Positions 9,084 to 17,767 of a stretch of DNA of 64,000 nt are shown here, piece after piece (positions within the stretch are counted from its first letter, which is position 1; each line of letters begins with the position of its first letter). The notes beneath the pieces are model-generated. The model worked only from the letters and a program-made list of their open reading frames with translations, was not told the origin of the DNA and searched no databases. The position numbers and the translations under genes were made by a program. Origin of the DNA: Nostocoides sp. F2B08 (lineage in GTDB: Bacteria; Actinomycetota; Actinomycetes; Actinomycetales; Dermatophilaceae). The stretch lies in NCBI RefSeq assembly GCF_009184895.1, contig NZ_WESE01000001.1:62001-126000 (forward strand), in the 5' to 3' direction.

Positions 9084-10194
9084 CCCGCAGCCCGGTGTCG
9101 AACATCCCGGCGTCCTGGTCCTGACTCGCGTCCAGGACGAACTCGCTGCCGGGCTCCCACGACACGTCGACGGACTCCCCGACTCGGGCCCGAGGGGACC
9201 CGTCGTTCGGCTGGACCACGGTCACCTCATGACCCCAGGGGAGGCGCACCAGGTACTGCGTCGCGACCCCGGCGAAGGAGGCGTCGGTGACAGTGCCGTC
9301 CAGGTGGTTGCGGCCGCTGCGGTCCAGGCGCAGCTTCTCCGGCCGGACGCCGACGAAGACATCCCGGACTCCGGTCGGGATGTGCTCCGCGGCGACCTGG
9401 ATCTCATGCCCGTGGCAGTCTGCGGTAGCCAGCCCATCACCGCCCAGCCCCGTGACTCGGGAGGTGAGCAGGTTGGACTGGCCGAGGAAGTTCGCCACGA
9501 ACGTGGAGGCGGGGTGGTCATAGAGGTCCGCCGGCGGCCCGACCTGCTCGAGGTTCCCCGCATTCATCACCGCCACCGTGTCGGCCATGGTCATGGCCTC
9601 CTCCTGGTCGTGGGTGACGTGCACGAAGGTGATCCCCACCTCGGACTGGATGCGCTTGAGCTCGATCTGCATCTGGCGGCGCAGCTTGAGGTCCAGAGCA
9701 CCGAGCGGCTCGTCGAGCAGCAGGACGTTGGGTCGGTTGACGATCGCCCGAGCGAGCGCCACCCGTTGCTGCATCCCGCCGGAGAGCTGGTTGGGCTTCT
9801 TCTTGGCCGTGTGCCCCAGCTCGACCAGGTCGAGCGCCTCCTGGGCCTTGCGCATCGCGTCCTTGTCACCCCGGCGCTTGAGACCGAACGCCACGTTGTC
9901 GAGGATCTTCATGTGCGGGAAGAGCGCATAGCTCTGGAAGACCGTGTTGACGTTGCGGCGATGCGCCTTGACGTGCGTGATGTCCACGTCACCGATGCGG
10001 ATGGTCCCCGAGGTGGGGTCCTCGAGCCCCGCGATCATGCGCAGAGTCGTCGTCTTCCCGCATCCGGAGGGGCCGAGGAGGGCGAAGAACGACCCCTCCG
10101 GGATGGTCAGATCCAGGCTGTTGACCGCCGTGAACGACTCGAACTTCTTGCTCAGCTGCTCCAGGCACAGGTCGCCCGACGGGTGCTCGGTCAC
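9076..10194 (-). CDS. potA: Polyamine ABC transporter ATPase PotA
   Basis: ATP-hydrolysing subunit of the importer, 372 residues, cytosolic. Walker A GPSGCGKT is at residues 41-48, the Q-loop near FQSYALFP (86-93), the signature LSGGMQQR at 137-144 and Walker B VLLLDEP at 157-163, followed by a C-terminal TOBE-type regulatory domain (roughly 240-372). This domain layout matches the PotA/MalK class. It starts 46 bases after the potD stop and its 3' end overlaps potB by 8 bases. Function as a polyamine rather than another ABC importer is inferred from the flanking speB, patD and aminotransferase genes. Confidence 0.92.
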   Translation of the reverse strand: MTEHPSGDLCLEQLSKKFESFTAVNSLDLTIPEGSFFALLGPSGCGKTTTLRMIAGLEDPTSGTIRIGDVDITHVKAHRRNVNTVFQSYALFPHMKILDNVAFGLKRRGDKDAMRKAQEALDLVELGHTAKKKPNQLSGGMQQRVALARAIVNRPNVLLLDEPLGALDLKLRRQMQIELKRIQSEVGITFVHVTHDQEEAMTMADTVAVMNAGNLEQVGPPADLYDHPASTFVANFLGQSNLLTSRVTGLGGDGLATADCHGHEIQVAAEHIPTGVRDVFVGVRPEKLRLDRSGRNHLDGTVTDASFAGVATQYLVRLPWGHEVTVVQPNDGSPRARVGESVDVSWEPGSEFVLDASQDQDAGMFDTGLRDA

Positions 10195-10240
10195 GGTCGT
10201 ATCGTCTCCCTCGGTGGTGCTCGGTGGGGCGTAGGCGGCG

Positions 10241-11461
10241 TCAGCCGACCACGATCGCCTGGTACTTGGCGTTGAAGTCGGTCTCTTCCTCGTTGCTCAG
10301 ACCGCGGAAGACCTGAGCCCGCGAGAGGACCTCGTCCGTCGGCACGATCAGGGGATTCTCGGCGAGCTCGGGATCCAGCTCGACGAGCGCCTCGGTCGTG
10401 CCCTGCACCGGCGGGATGTAGTTGACCCAGGCGGCCACCTCGGCCATCACCTGCGGGTCGTAGTAGTGGTCGATGAGCAGCTCGGCGTTCTTCTTGTGCT
10501 TGGCCATCGCGGGGATGACGAAGTTGTCCGACCAGAGCGTGAAGCCCTTCTCGGGCAGGGCATAGCCCAGGTCCGGGTTGTCGAACTGGAGCTGGACCAC
10601 GTCACCGGTCCACGCCACGCAGGCGGCGATGTCACCTGACGCCAGCGGTTGGGTGTACTCGTTGCCCGTGAAGCCCTGGAGCTGACCACGGTCCTTGGCG
10701 TCCTGGATGACGGCGATCGCCTCGTCGAAGTCCTCCGTCGTGAAGCTGTCGAGGCTCTTGCCGAGCTCCATGAGGACGAGACCCACGGTGTCCCGCATCT
10801 CGGTGAGCAGCGTGACCCGACCCTTGAGAGCAGGGTCGTTGAGGAGCTGGTCCATCGACTCGACCGCACGACCACCGGTCGCCGCGGGGTTGTAGCCGAT
10901 GCCGGCGAAGCCCGATTGCCACGGCAGCGAGAACCGGCGGCCCTGGTCGAACTCGACCTCGGAGAGCGACTCGACGAGGTTGGCCTCGGCATTGGGCATG
11001 TTCGCGTAGTCGAGCTCCTGCACGTAGCCCTGGCGGATGAGCCGCGCCACCATCCAGTCCGTGCTGCACCAGACGTCACGACCCGTGTCCTGACCGGCCT
11101 CCAGGAGCGGACGGACCTTGGCGTAGAACTCGTCGTTGTCGTTGTAGTCCTCGGTGTAGTTCACGGCGATGCCGGTGGCTGCGGTGAAGGCCTCGAGTGA
11201 GGGACGGTTGCCGGCGTCGTCGACGTCGATGTACTCCGGCCAGTTGGACCAGTTGACGACCTTCTCGCTGTCGGACAGGTCCTCCTGGGTCGCCGCGGCG
11301 CCTCCCGTGGCGGTGCCGCCACCGGTGCCCTCGCTCCCGCACGCTGAGAGGGCTGCCACGCTCAGACCGGCGAAGCCGAGCAGAGCAGTGCGACGGCTGA
11401 CGAGCCCACGTGCGAGTGCGGCGCGGGCAGCGGGTGAGGTGAGGTCGGGCGTGCGTGTCAT
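10241..11461 (-). CDS. potD: Polyamine-binding lipoprotein PotD (twin-arginine signal)
   Basis: Extracytoplasmic substrate-binding protein of the importer, 406 residues. The N-terminus carries a twin-arginine segment (VSRRTALLGF, residues 21-30), a hydrophobic stretch and a lipobox LSAC with the lipidated cysteine at position 41, so it is predicted to be exported by Tat and anchored to the outer face of the membrane. The mature protein has the PotD-like sequence WSNWPEYIDV near residue 70. It begins 108 bases after patD and stands 46 bases ahead of potA. Binding-protein identity fits the spermidine/putrescine family (SBP_bac type); exact ligand preference is not evident. Confidence 0.9.
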   Translation of the reverse strand: MTRTPDLTSPAARAALARGLVSRRTALLGFAGLSVAALSACGSEGTGGGTATGGAAATQEDLSDSEKVVNWSNWPEYIDVDDAGNRPSLEAFTAATGIAVNYTEDYNDNDEFYAKVRPLLEAGQDTGRDVWCSTDWMVARLIRQGYVQELDYANMPNAEANLVESLSEVEFDQGRRFSLPWQSGFAGIGYNPAATGGRAVESMDQLLNDPALKGRVTLLTEMRDTVGLVLMELGKSLDSFTTEDFDEAIAVIQDAKDRGQLQGFTGNEYTQPLASGDIAACVAWTGDVVQLQFDNPDLGYALPEKGFTLWSDNFVIPAMAKHKKNAELLIDHYYDPQVMAEVAAWVNYIPPVQGTTEALVELDPELAENPLIVPTDEVLSRAQVFRGLSNEEETDFNAKYQAIVVG

Positions 11462-11544
11462 CGGTCGAATCGTGCCTTTCGTGGGTCGGACCGTGTGGTC
11501 CTGGCAGGTGGGAGATGGGTGGCAGGGGCGAATGGTCGGGGTCC

Positions 11545-11563
11545 GCCCGGCGGCGAGCCGGGC
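11545..11563 (-). terminator. Short GC hairpin between patD and potD
   Basis: A perfect 7-bp inverted repeat (GCCCGGC / GCCGGGC) with a 5-base loop lies 6 bases after the patD stop on the minus strand. There is no T-tract after it. It may stabilise the patD message or partly terminate transcription before the potDABC genes, giving unequal expression inside the operon. Confidence 0.4.
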
Positions 11564-11569
11564 AGGGGC

Positions 11570-13015
11570 TCAGCTCTCGATGTTGGCCATGACGTGCTTG
11601 ATGCGGGTGTAGTCCTCGAGTCCGTACATCGACAGGTCCTTGCCGTAGCCGGAGTTCTTGAAACCGCCGTGCGGCATCTCGGCAACGAGCGGGATGTGCG
11701 TGTTGATCCACACGCAGCCGAAGTCGAGAGCCTTGCTCATCCGCATGGCCCGACCGAAGTCCTTGGTCCACACCGACGAGGCAAGACCGTACTGGACCCC
11801 GTTGGCGTTCCGCAGGGCCTCGGCCTCGTCCGAGAAGCGCTGGACGGTGATGACCGGGCCGAAGATCTCGTTCTGGATGACCTCGTCGTCCTGCTTCAGC
11901 CCGGACACCACCGTCGGCTGGAGGTAGAAGCCGTCGCCGAGCTCGCCGATGCGCGAGCCCCCGGCCTGGACGCTCGCGTGGGCGGGCAGGCGCTCGAGGA
12001 ACCCGGTGACGCGCTCGAGCTGGCTTGCGTTGTTGACCGGGCCGAGGAGCGCGTCCTCGTCGTCCGGCAGCCCGACCTTGGCTTCGGACGAGGCGTATCG
12101 GGCGAGTGCCGCGACGAACTCGTCGTGGATGCTGTCGGCGACGAGCACACGTGTCGCGGCCGTGCAGTCCTGCCCGGCGTTGAAGTACCCGGCGACGGCG
12201 ATGCCTTCCACCGCAGCGTCGAGGTCGGCGTCGTCGAACACGACCACCGGCGCCTTGCCGCCGAGCTCGAGGTGGACCCGCTTGAGCTGCCGGCTCGCAC
12301 TCTCGGCGACCTGCATACCGGCCCGGACCGACCCGGTGATCGCGACGAGCGCGGGCGTCGGGTGCTCGACGAGTGCGCGACCGGTCTCCCGGTCACCGGT
12401 GATGACGTTGAGGGTGCCGGCGGGTAGGTGCTTGCCGGCGATCTCGGCGAGCAGCAACGTCGTCTCGGGTGTGGTGTCGCTCGGCTTGAGGACGACGGTG
12501 TTGCCGGCCGCCAGCGCGGGACCGATCTTCCAGACCGCCATCATCATCGGGTAGTTCCACGGGGTCACCTGGCCGACGACACCGATCGGCTCGCGGCGGA
12601 TCCAGCTCGTGTGTCCCGCCATGTACTCACCCGCCGACTTGCCCTCGAGCACCCGCGCCGCACCGGCGAAGAAGCGGAGCTGGTCGAGCATCGGGGGGAT
12701 CTCCTCCGAGGCGGTCAACGCGTGCGGCTTACCCGTGTTCTCTGCTTCGAGGGAGATGAACTCGGAAGCGCGGTCCTCGATCTCGTCCGCGATCCTCAGC
12801 AGCGCCTGCTGACGCTCGCTCGGCGTCGACTGGCCCCACTCCTCGAAGGCTGTGGCCGCTGCCGCGTAGGCCGCGTCGACGTCCTCCGCCGAGCTCACCG
12901 GAGCCTGGGCCACGACCGAGCCGGTCGAGGGGTTCACGAGGTCGGTGGTCGCGTCACTGCGGGCGTCGACGAACTCGCCGCCGACGTAGTTCTTCAGGGT
13001 GCGGGGACTGCTCAT
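11570..13015 (-). CDS. patD: Gamma-aminobutyraldehyde dehydrogenase
   Basis: An NAD-dependent aldehyde dehydrogenase of 481 residues expected to oxidise 4-aminobutanal to GABA. Key residues are N154 (TPWNYP), E250 (HLELGGKAP) and the nucleophile C284 in FNAGQDCTAATR; the YFNAGQDC form is characteristic of aminobutyraldehyde/betaine-aldehyde enzymes. The ATG at 13015 begins the conserved N-terminus; a longer reading frame to 13156 would place unrelated residues and the intergenic palindrome inside the gene. It is the first gene of the minus-strand polyamine operon, diverging from the Lrp-type regulator. Other omega-amino aldehydes are possible substrates. Confidence 0.9.
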   Translation of the reverse strand: MSSPRTLKNYVGGEFVDARSDATTDLVNPSTGSVVAQAPVSSAEDVDAAYAAAATAFEEWGQSTPSERQQALLRIADEIEDRASEFISLEAENTGKPHALTASEEIPPMLDQLRFFAGAARVLEGKSAGEYMAGHTSWIRREPIGVVGQVTPWNYPMMMAVWKIGPALAAGNTVVLKPSDTTPETTLLLAEIAGKHLPAGTLNVITGDRETGRALVEHPTPALVAITGSVRAGMQVAESASRQLKRVHLELGGKAPVVVFDDADLDAAVEGIAVAGYFNAGQDCTAATRVLVADSIHDEFVAALARYASSEAKVGLPDDEDALLGPVNNASQLERVTGFLERLPAHASVQAGGSRIGELGDGFYLQPTVVSGLKQDDEVIQNEIFGPVITVQRFSDEAEALRNANGVQYGLASSVWTKDFGRAMRMSKALDFGCVWINTHIPLVAEMPHGGFKNSGYGKDLSMYGLEDYTRIKHVMANIES

Positions 13016-13125
13016 GAGGGCGGAGGTTGCCTTTCGGATCGGCCGGGGTGGTGACCACCGGCACCGGCGTGAGCGGGTCGCCGGACAGAAGTGACCGGCG
13101 TGCCAACGATAGACCGCACACAACT

Positions 13126-13161
13126 GTTTCGGGAGGTAATCGGCGATAACATTCACGAAAC
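13126..13161. promoter_or_regulatory. Near-concentric palindrome between patD and the Lrp regulator (candidate operator)
   Basis: In the 227-base divergent intergenic region an outer inverted repeat GTTTCG / CGAAAC (13126-13131 and 13156-13161) encloses a second, almost concentric one, ATCG-G-CGAT (13139-13147). The stretch is less GC-rich than its surroundings. Lrp/AsnC regulators bind imperfect dyads near their own promoters, so this is the best visible candidate for the operator controlling both arms of the polyamine locus. Binding itself is inference. Confidence 0.5.
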
Positions 13162-13242
13162 GACCGCTCGACAGACGCCCAGCGACGGATTCCTGTGCGT
13201 TATGTGTCGCTCGCGTCGGGTTGCTGTGTCACGATATCCAGC

Positions 13243-13728
13243 ATGCGACGCGCGCAGAACGGGACTCGGTCGACGGCAGACCCGCGCCTGGACGACATCT
13301 CCAAGGCGATCATCGAGGTGCTCCAGGTGGACGGGCGCGCCTCCTACGCGGCGATCGCCAAGGAGGTCGGGCTCTCTGAGGCCGCGATCCGCCAGCGGGT
13401 TCAGCGACTCCTGGACGCGGGCATCATGCAGATCGTGGCGGTGACCGACCCGATCCAGGTCGGGTTCCGCCGGCAGGCGATGATCGGCATCCGCGTGAGC
13501 GGGGACCTCGGTCCGGTCGGGGACGCGCTCGCCGAGATGCCCGAGGTCGACTACGTCGTGACCACCGCCGGGAGCTTCGACATCCTCGCGGAGGTCGTCT
13601 GCGAGGACGACGAGCAGCTGCTCGACCTCCTCTCGAGCCGAATCCGACAGCTCGACGGCGTCGTCTCGACCGAGACCTTCGTCTATCTCAAGCTCAACAA
13701 ACAGCACTACAACTGGGGCACCCGGTGA
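13243..13728 (+). CDS. Lrp/AsnC-family transcriptional regulator
   Basis: A 161-residue feast/famine regulator. An N-terminal AsnC-type helix-turn-helix occupies about residues 18-65 (YAAIAKEVGLSEAAIRQRVQ is the recognition region) and the C-terminal RAM ligand-binding domain follows (about 70-150). The ATG at 13243 is preferred to an upstream in-frame codon at 13195 because the family N-terminus begins close to the DNA-binding helices. Its stop is followed at once by the aminotransferase gene and it diverges from patD, so it most likely senses an amine or amino acid of this pathway and controls both directions. The ligand is unknown. Confidence 0.9.
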   Translation: MRRAQNGTRSTADPRLDDISKAIIEVLQVDGRASYAAIAKEVGLSEAAIRQRVQRLLDAGIMQIVAVTDPIQVGFRRQAMIGIRVSGDLGPVGDALAEMPEVDYVVTTAGSFDILAEVVCEDDEQLLDLLSSRIRQLDGVVSTETFVYLKLNKQHYNWGTR

Positions 13729-13754
13729 CCACCGGCCCAAAGGAAGCGGACCGC

Positions 13755-15164
13755 ATGACCGACCAGACGCATACCCCCCTCGGCACCTCCTACGCGGAGG
13801 CGGCGCGGGACCACCTGTGGATGCACTTCACCCGGCACTCGGTGTTCGAGCCGACGGAGCGAGGTGGACTGGGGCAGGACGTCCCCGTCATCGTCCGCGG
13901 CGAGGGCCACCGGGTGTGGGACAGCACCGGCAAGGAGTACATCGACGGCCTGGCCGGACTGTTCGTCAACCAGGTCGGGCACGGGCGCACGGAGATCGCC
14001 GAGGCGATGGCGCGACAGGCGAGCCAGCTCGCGTTCTTCCCGCTGTGGTCCTATGCGCACCCGCGGGCGATCGAGCTCGCCGAGCGTCTCGCTGCCGGCG
14101 CACCCGGCGACCTGAACCGCGTGTTCTTCACCACCGGCGGCGGGGAGGCCGTCGAGACCGCCTGGAAACTCGCCAAGCAGTACTTCAAGCTGATCGGCAA
14201 GCCGACCAAGCACAAGGTGATCTCGCGCTCGGTCGCCTACCACGGCACACCCCAGGGCGCGCTCTCGATCACCGGCATCCCCGCCGCCAAGGAGGTCTTC
14301 GAGCCGCTCGTCCCCGGCGCCTTCAAGGTGCCGAACACGAACATCTACCGAGCACCGCAGGGTCTTCGTGACGACGAGAAGGCTTTCGGGCTCTGGGCGG
14401 CGGACCGGATCGGTGAGGCCATCGAGTTCGAGGGTCCCGACACCGTGGCGGCCGTCTTCCTCGAGCCGGTGCAGAACTCGGGCGGCTGCTTCCCGCCGCC
14501 GCCGGGATACTTCGAACGGGTCCGCGAGATCTGTGACGAGTACGACGTCCTGCTCGTCTCGGACGAGACGATCTGCGCCTTCGGTCGCATCGGCTCGATG
14601 TTCGCCTGCGACGACTTCGGCTACCAGCCGGACATCATCACCACCGCCAAGGGCGTGACGTCGGGGTACGCCCCGCTGGGCCTCATGGTGGCCAGCGACC
14701 GGCTCTTCGAGCCGTTCCGGCACGGCACGACCAGCTTCCCGCACGGGTACACGTGGGGTGGGCACCCGGTGTCGTGCGCGGCCGCGATGGCCAACCTCGA
14801 CGTCTTCGAGCGCGAAGGCCTCAACGACCACGTCAAGGAGAACGCCGGCCGGTTCCGGGCGGCGCTCGACACCCTCGCCGACCTGCCGATCGTCGGAGAC
14901 GTCCGTGGAGCCGGGTTCTTCTACGGCATCGAGCTCGTCAAGGACAAGGAGACCCGCGAGACCTTCGACGACGACGAGTCCGAGCGGCTCCTGCGGGGCT
15001 ACCTGTCCCGGGCGCTCTTCGACGCGGGCATCTACTGCCGCGCCGACGACCGGGGAGACCCGGTCATCCAGCTCGCTCCCCCGCTGACGATCGGGCCGAC
15101 CGAGTTCGAGGACATCGCCTCCCGCCTGCGGTCGGTCCTCAAGGACGCCGAGCAGCACCTGTGA
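13755..15164 (+). CDS. Class III aminotransferase, probably putrescine/polyamine:pyruvate
   Basis: A PLP-dependent class III (omega) aminotransferase of 469 residues. PLP-site residues are visible: the GGGEAVE glycine-rich turn at 128-134, D270 with the following E in LVSDETICAFGR, and the Schiff-base lysine K299 in TTAKGVTSGY. The ATG at 13755 has AAAGGAAG about 9 bases upstream; a GTG at 13725 overlapping the regulator stop is a weaker choice. Placement between the Lrp regulator and a PuuB-like oxidase suggests conversion of putrescine to 4-aminobutanal, as in SpuC-type enzymes. A GABA or beta-alanine:pyruvate aminotransferase is the main alternative. Confidence 0.85.
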   Translation: MTDQTHTPLGTSYAEAARDHLWMHFTRHSVFEPTERGGLGQDVPVIVRGEGHRVWDSTGKEYIDGLAGLFVNQVGHGRTEIAEAMARQASQLAFFPLWSYAHPRAIELAERLAAGAPGDLNRVFFTTGGGEAVETAWKLAKQYFKLIGKPTKHKVISRSVAYHGTPQGALSITGIPAAKEVFEPLVPGAFKVPNTNIYRAPQGLRDDEKAFGLWAADRIGEAIEFEGPDTVAAVFLEPVQNSGGCFPPPPGYFERVREICDEYDVLLVSDETICAFGRIGSMFACDDFGYQPDIITTAKGVTSGYAPLGLMVASDRLFEPFRHGTTSFPHGYTWGGHPVSCAAAMANLDVFEREGLNDHVKENAGRFRAALDTLADLPIVGDVRGAGFFYGIELVKDKETRETFDDDESERLLRGYLSRALFDAGIYCRADDRGDPVIQLAPPLTIGPTEFEDIASRLRSVLKDAEQHL

Positions 15165-16516
15165 GCCGGCGCTCCCCGCTGTGGTGGGACACGGCGGGGC
15201 CGACCACCGCATACGACGGCGAACTCCCTCCCGCGGTCGACGTCGCCATCGTCGGCGGCGGGCTGACCGGTCTCTGGTCCGCCTACTACCTCCTCGAGCA
15301 CCAGCCCGACCTGTCCGTGCTGGTCCTCGAGACCGAGCACGTGGGCTTCGGTGCGAGTGGTCGCAACGGTGGTTGGGTCTCGGCGCTCTGGCCGGTCTCG
15401 CCCGAGGTCGTCGCGCAGCGCCATGGGCGACCAGCTGCGCTCGACCTCATGGCCGCGCTGCGCGAGACGGTCGACGAGGTCGGCGCGCGTTGTGCCGCCG
15501 AGGGCATCGACGCCGGCTTCGTCAAGGGGGGCACCCTCGCGATGGTCCGGTCCGCGGCTCACGAGCGACGGGCGCGTGCCGAGGTCGCGCACTCGGCCAC
15601 GTGGGGCCTCGGCACCGTCTGGCTCGACGCCGCGGAGGCCCGCCGGCGACTGGCCGCGGTCGACGTTCGCGGCGCGACGTTCAACCCCAACTGTGCTCGC
15701 GTCCATCCACGACGGCTCGTCGACGGCCTGGCCCGCGTCGTCGCCGACCGGGGGGCACTGATCCGTGAGGCCCGGCGGGTCTCGGGCATCGAGCGCGGCA
15801 TCGTGACCCTTGACGACGGCCAGCGGATCGGCGCTCGGCACGTGCTCCGCGCAACCGAGGCCTGGACGTCGCAGGTGACCGGCCACGAGCGTGACATCGC
15901 CCCCGTCTACTCCCTCATGGTCGCCACCGAGCCGCTCGACGAGGAGCGATGGGCCTCCGTCGGCCTCGCCGCACGTGAGGTCTTCACCGACCACGGCCAC
16001 GTCGTGATCTACGGACAGCGCACGGTCGACGACCGGATCGCCTTCGGCGGCAGGGGCGCTCCGTACCACTTCGCCTCCAGGATCCGCCCCGACTACGACC
16101 ACGAGCGACGGGTCTTCCGCGACCTCACCCGGGTCCTGCACGCCATGCTCCCGCAGCTGTCCGACGTGGAGGTGACCCATACCTGGGGAGGCCCCCTCGG
16201 GATCGCGCGTGACTGGCATCCGTCGGTCGGCTACGAGGACGGTATGGGCTGGGCGGGAGGCTATGTGGGTGACGGCGTTGCGGCGACCAACCTCGCCGGT
16301 CGCACGCTCGCCGATCTCACGCTGGGACGACGCTCACCCCTGACCGGCCTGCCGTGGGTGGGCCACCGCTCCCCCGCGTGGGAGCCGGAGCCGTTGCGCT
16401 GGCTCGGCATCAACGCCGGCCTCCGGCTCGCGCACCTCGCGGACCGCGAGGAACGCCGCACCGGCTCACCCGCACGGCTCGGCCGGTTGCTCGGGCGGCT
16501 CACCGGAGGACACTGA
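15161..16516 (+). CDS. FAD-dependent amine oxidase, PuuB-like (DAO family)
   Basis: A 451-residue flavoprotein of the glycine/D-amino-acid oxidase fold. The dinucleotide-binding motif VAIVGGGLTGLWSAYYL begins at about residue 28, followed by the FAD ribose acidic residue in LVLETEH and the GASGRNGG motif (about 64-71) common to PuuB-type oxidases. The GTG start at 15161 overlaps the aminotransferase stop by 4 bases. PuuB enzymes oxidise gamma-glutamylputrescine; no PuuA-type glutamylputrescine synthetase is visible in the window, so this enzyme may instead oxidise a free polyamine or another secondary amine. Family placement is strong, substrate is open. Confidence 0.85.
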   Translation: MSRRSPLWWDTAGPTTAYDGELPPAVDVAIVGGGLTGLWSAYYLLEHQPDLSVLVLETEHVGFGASGRNGGWVSALWPVSPEVVAQRHGRPAALDLMAALRETVDEVGARCAAEGIDAGFVKGGTLAMVRSAAHERRARAEVAHSATWGLGTVWLDAAEARRRLAAVDVRGATFNPNCARVHPRRLVDGLARVVADRGALIREARRVSGIERGIVTLDDGQRIGARHVLRATEAWTSQVTGHERDIAPVYSLMVATEPLDEERWASVGLAAREVFTDHGHVVIYGQRTVDDRIAFGGRGAPYHFASRIRPDYDHERRVFRDLTRVLHAMLPQLSDVEVTHTWGGPLGIARDWHPSVGYEDGMGWAGGYVGDGVAATNLAGRTLADLTLGRRSPLTGLPWVGHRSPAWEPEPLRWLGINAGLRLAHLADREERRTGSPARLGRLLGRLTGGH

Positions 16517-16549
16517 GCGCCCGCCCACGTCGCTCCGGTCGGCGGTCAT

Positions 16550-16579
16550 CCGGCCCGACGCCTCCTCCAGACGGGCCGG
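16550..16579 (+). terminator. Hairpin after the aminotransferase-oxidase unit
   Basis: A perfect 8-bp stem (CCGGCCCG / CGGGCCGG) with a 14-base loop starts 33 bases after the oxidase stop and ends 24 bases before the next start codon. No T-run follows, which is usual for actinobacterial terminators. It probably ends the regulator-aminotransferase-oxidase transcript. Confidence 0.5.
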
Positions 16580-16603
16580 TGCAGCGCACTACGGTGGGTG
16601 CTC

Positions 16604-17710
16604 ATGCACGAGATCCACTCCGGCACAGCGCTTCAGCAGGCCCTCGACGCGGGCACGCCGCTGACGCAGCTGCGACTCCAGGGTCTGGATCTCACGCCCT
16701 TCCAGGAGTCGCTGTTCGGCCGTAGCGACATCGAGGGGCTCGTCGTCCTCGGTGGGACGGTGCCGGCTGATCTCGAGACGCACCTGCGCCGCAACGGCGC
16801 GATCATCTTCCCGAAGGACCCGCACGCCCCGGTGTCGGTCTACCGGGCGAGGCTCTACCACCCGGTCGAGCTCTACACCGGCCTCGCCGGCCACGGATAT
16901 GCCTCGACGCCAGACGCCCACGCCTACGCGTGGGCGACCGACACCTCCCTCGGCAGGGACACCTACGTCACGATGCTGCGTGCCATCCACGACGACGCGA
17001 TGAGCGATGCTCTCAGCGAGATCCTCGACGACCGGCCGGTCGTCGGCGTCATGGGCGGGCACAGCCTGGCTCGTGGCAGCAGCGGGTTCAGAGCGGCCGC
17101 GATGCTCGGTCACGCTCTCGTCGCGGCCGGGCACCTCGTCATCACCGGTGGTGGCCCCGGGGCCATGGAGGCCGCGAACCTCGGCGCCTTCACCCGCTCC
17201 TCGGAGGCGCTCGAGGACGCCCTCGACCGGCTGGCGGCGGTCGCGGGGTTCCGGCCGAGCATCGACGACTGGGCGCGGCTCGCCTTCGAGGTGCGCCGCG
17301 ACATCGCCGCGGGGCAACCCCGGGACGAGCGCCCGCACAGTATCGGGATCCCCACGTGGTTCTACGGTCATGAGCCGACCAACGTCTTCGCGCACGCGAT
17401 CGCGAAGTACTTCTCGAACGCCCAGCGGGAGGACGGTCTGATCACCCGCTCCACGGCGGGTATCGTCGTGCTCCCGGGGGCCGCCGGGACCGTTCAGGAG
17501 ATCTTCCAGGCCTGTACCCCGTTGTACTACCACGACGAGGACATGCCGGGTCACCAGCTCCCCAGACTCGTCCTCGTCGGTGTCGAGCACTGGACCGAGA
17601 CGCTTCCGGCGTGGCCGCTGGTGAGGTCGCTCGCTGCGCATCGCCCGATGGCCGACCACGTCCACCTCGTCGATGACGTGACCGAGGCCATGGCGTACTT
17701 CGGCGGCTGA
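16604..17710 (+). CDS. Long LOG-family Rossmann-fold nucleotide-binding protein
   Basis: A 368-residue protein whose C-terminal part (about residues 145-340) matches the LOG / lysine-decarboxylase-like family of nucleoside-monophosphate phosphoribohydrolases: GVMGGHSLARG at 148-158, TGGGPGAMEAAN at 181-192 and PGAAGTVQE at 291-299, the last replacing the usual PGGxGTxxE. About 140 extra residues precede the core, so this is the long form of the family. It stands alone between a hairpin and the next gene. Short LOG proteins release cytokinin bases from AMP-linked precursors; activity of long forms is not predictable from sequence. A GTG at 16598 is an alternative start. Confidence 0.8.
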   Translation: MHEIHSGTALQQALDAGTPLTQLRLQGLDLTPFQESLFGRSDIEGLVVLGGTVPADLETHLRRNGAIIFPKDPHAPVSVYRARLYHPVELYTGLAGHGYASTPDAHAYAWATDTSLGRDTYVTMLRAIHDDAMSDALSEILDDRPVVGVMGGHSLARGSSGFRAAAMLGHALVAAGHLVITGGGPGAMEAANLGAFTRSSEALEDALDRLAAVAGFRPSIDDWARLAFEVRRDIAAGQPRDERPHSIGIPTWFYGHEPTNVFAHAIAKYFSNAQREDGLITRSTAGIVVLPGAAGTVQEIFQACTPLYYHDEDMPGHQLPRLVLVGVEHWTETLPAWPLVRSLAAHRPMADHVHLVDDVTEAMAYFGG

Positions 17711-17767
17711 CCCGCGAGTCCTCGCAGTGGTGTTGTGTCAGGCGAGGCACCGCAGCATCCTGGCCTC

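Noticed and set aside
13016-13156. N-terminal extension of patD to 13156
   Set aside because: The extra residues are unlike aldehyde dehydrogenases and would cover the palindrome and divergent promoters.
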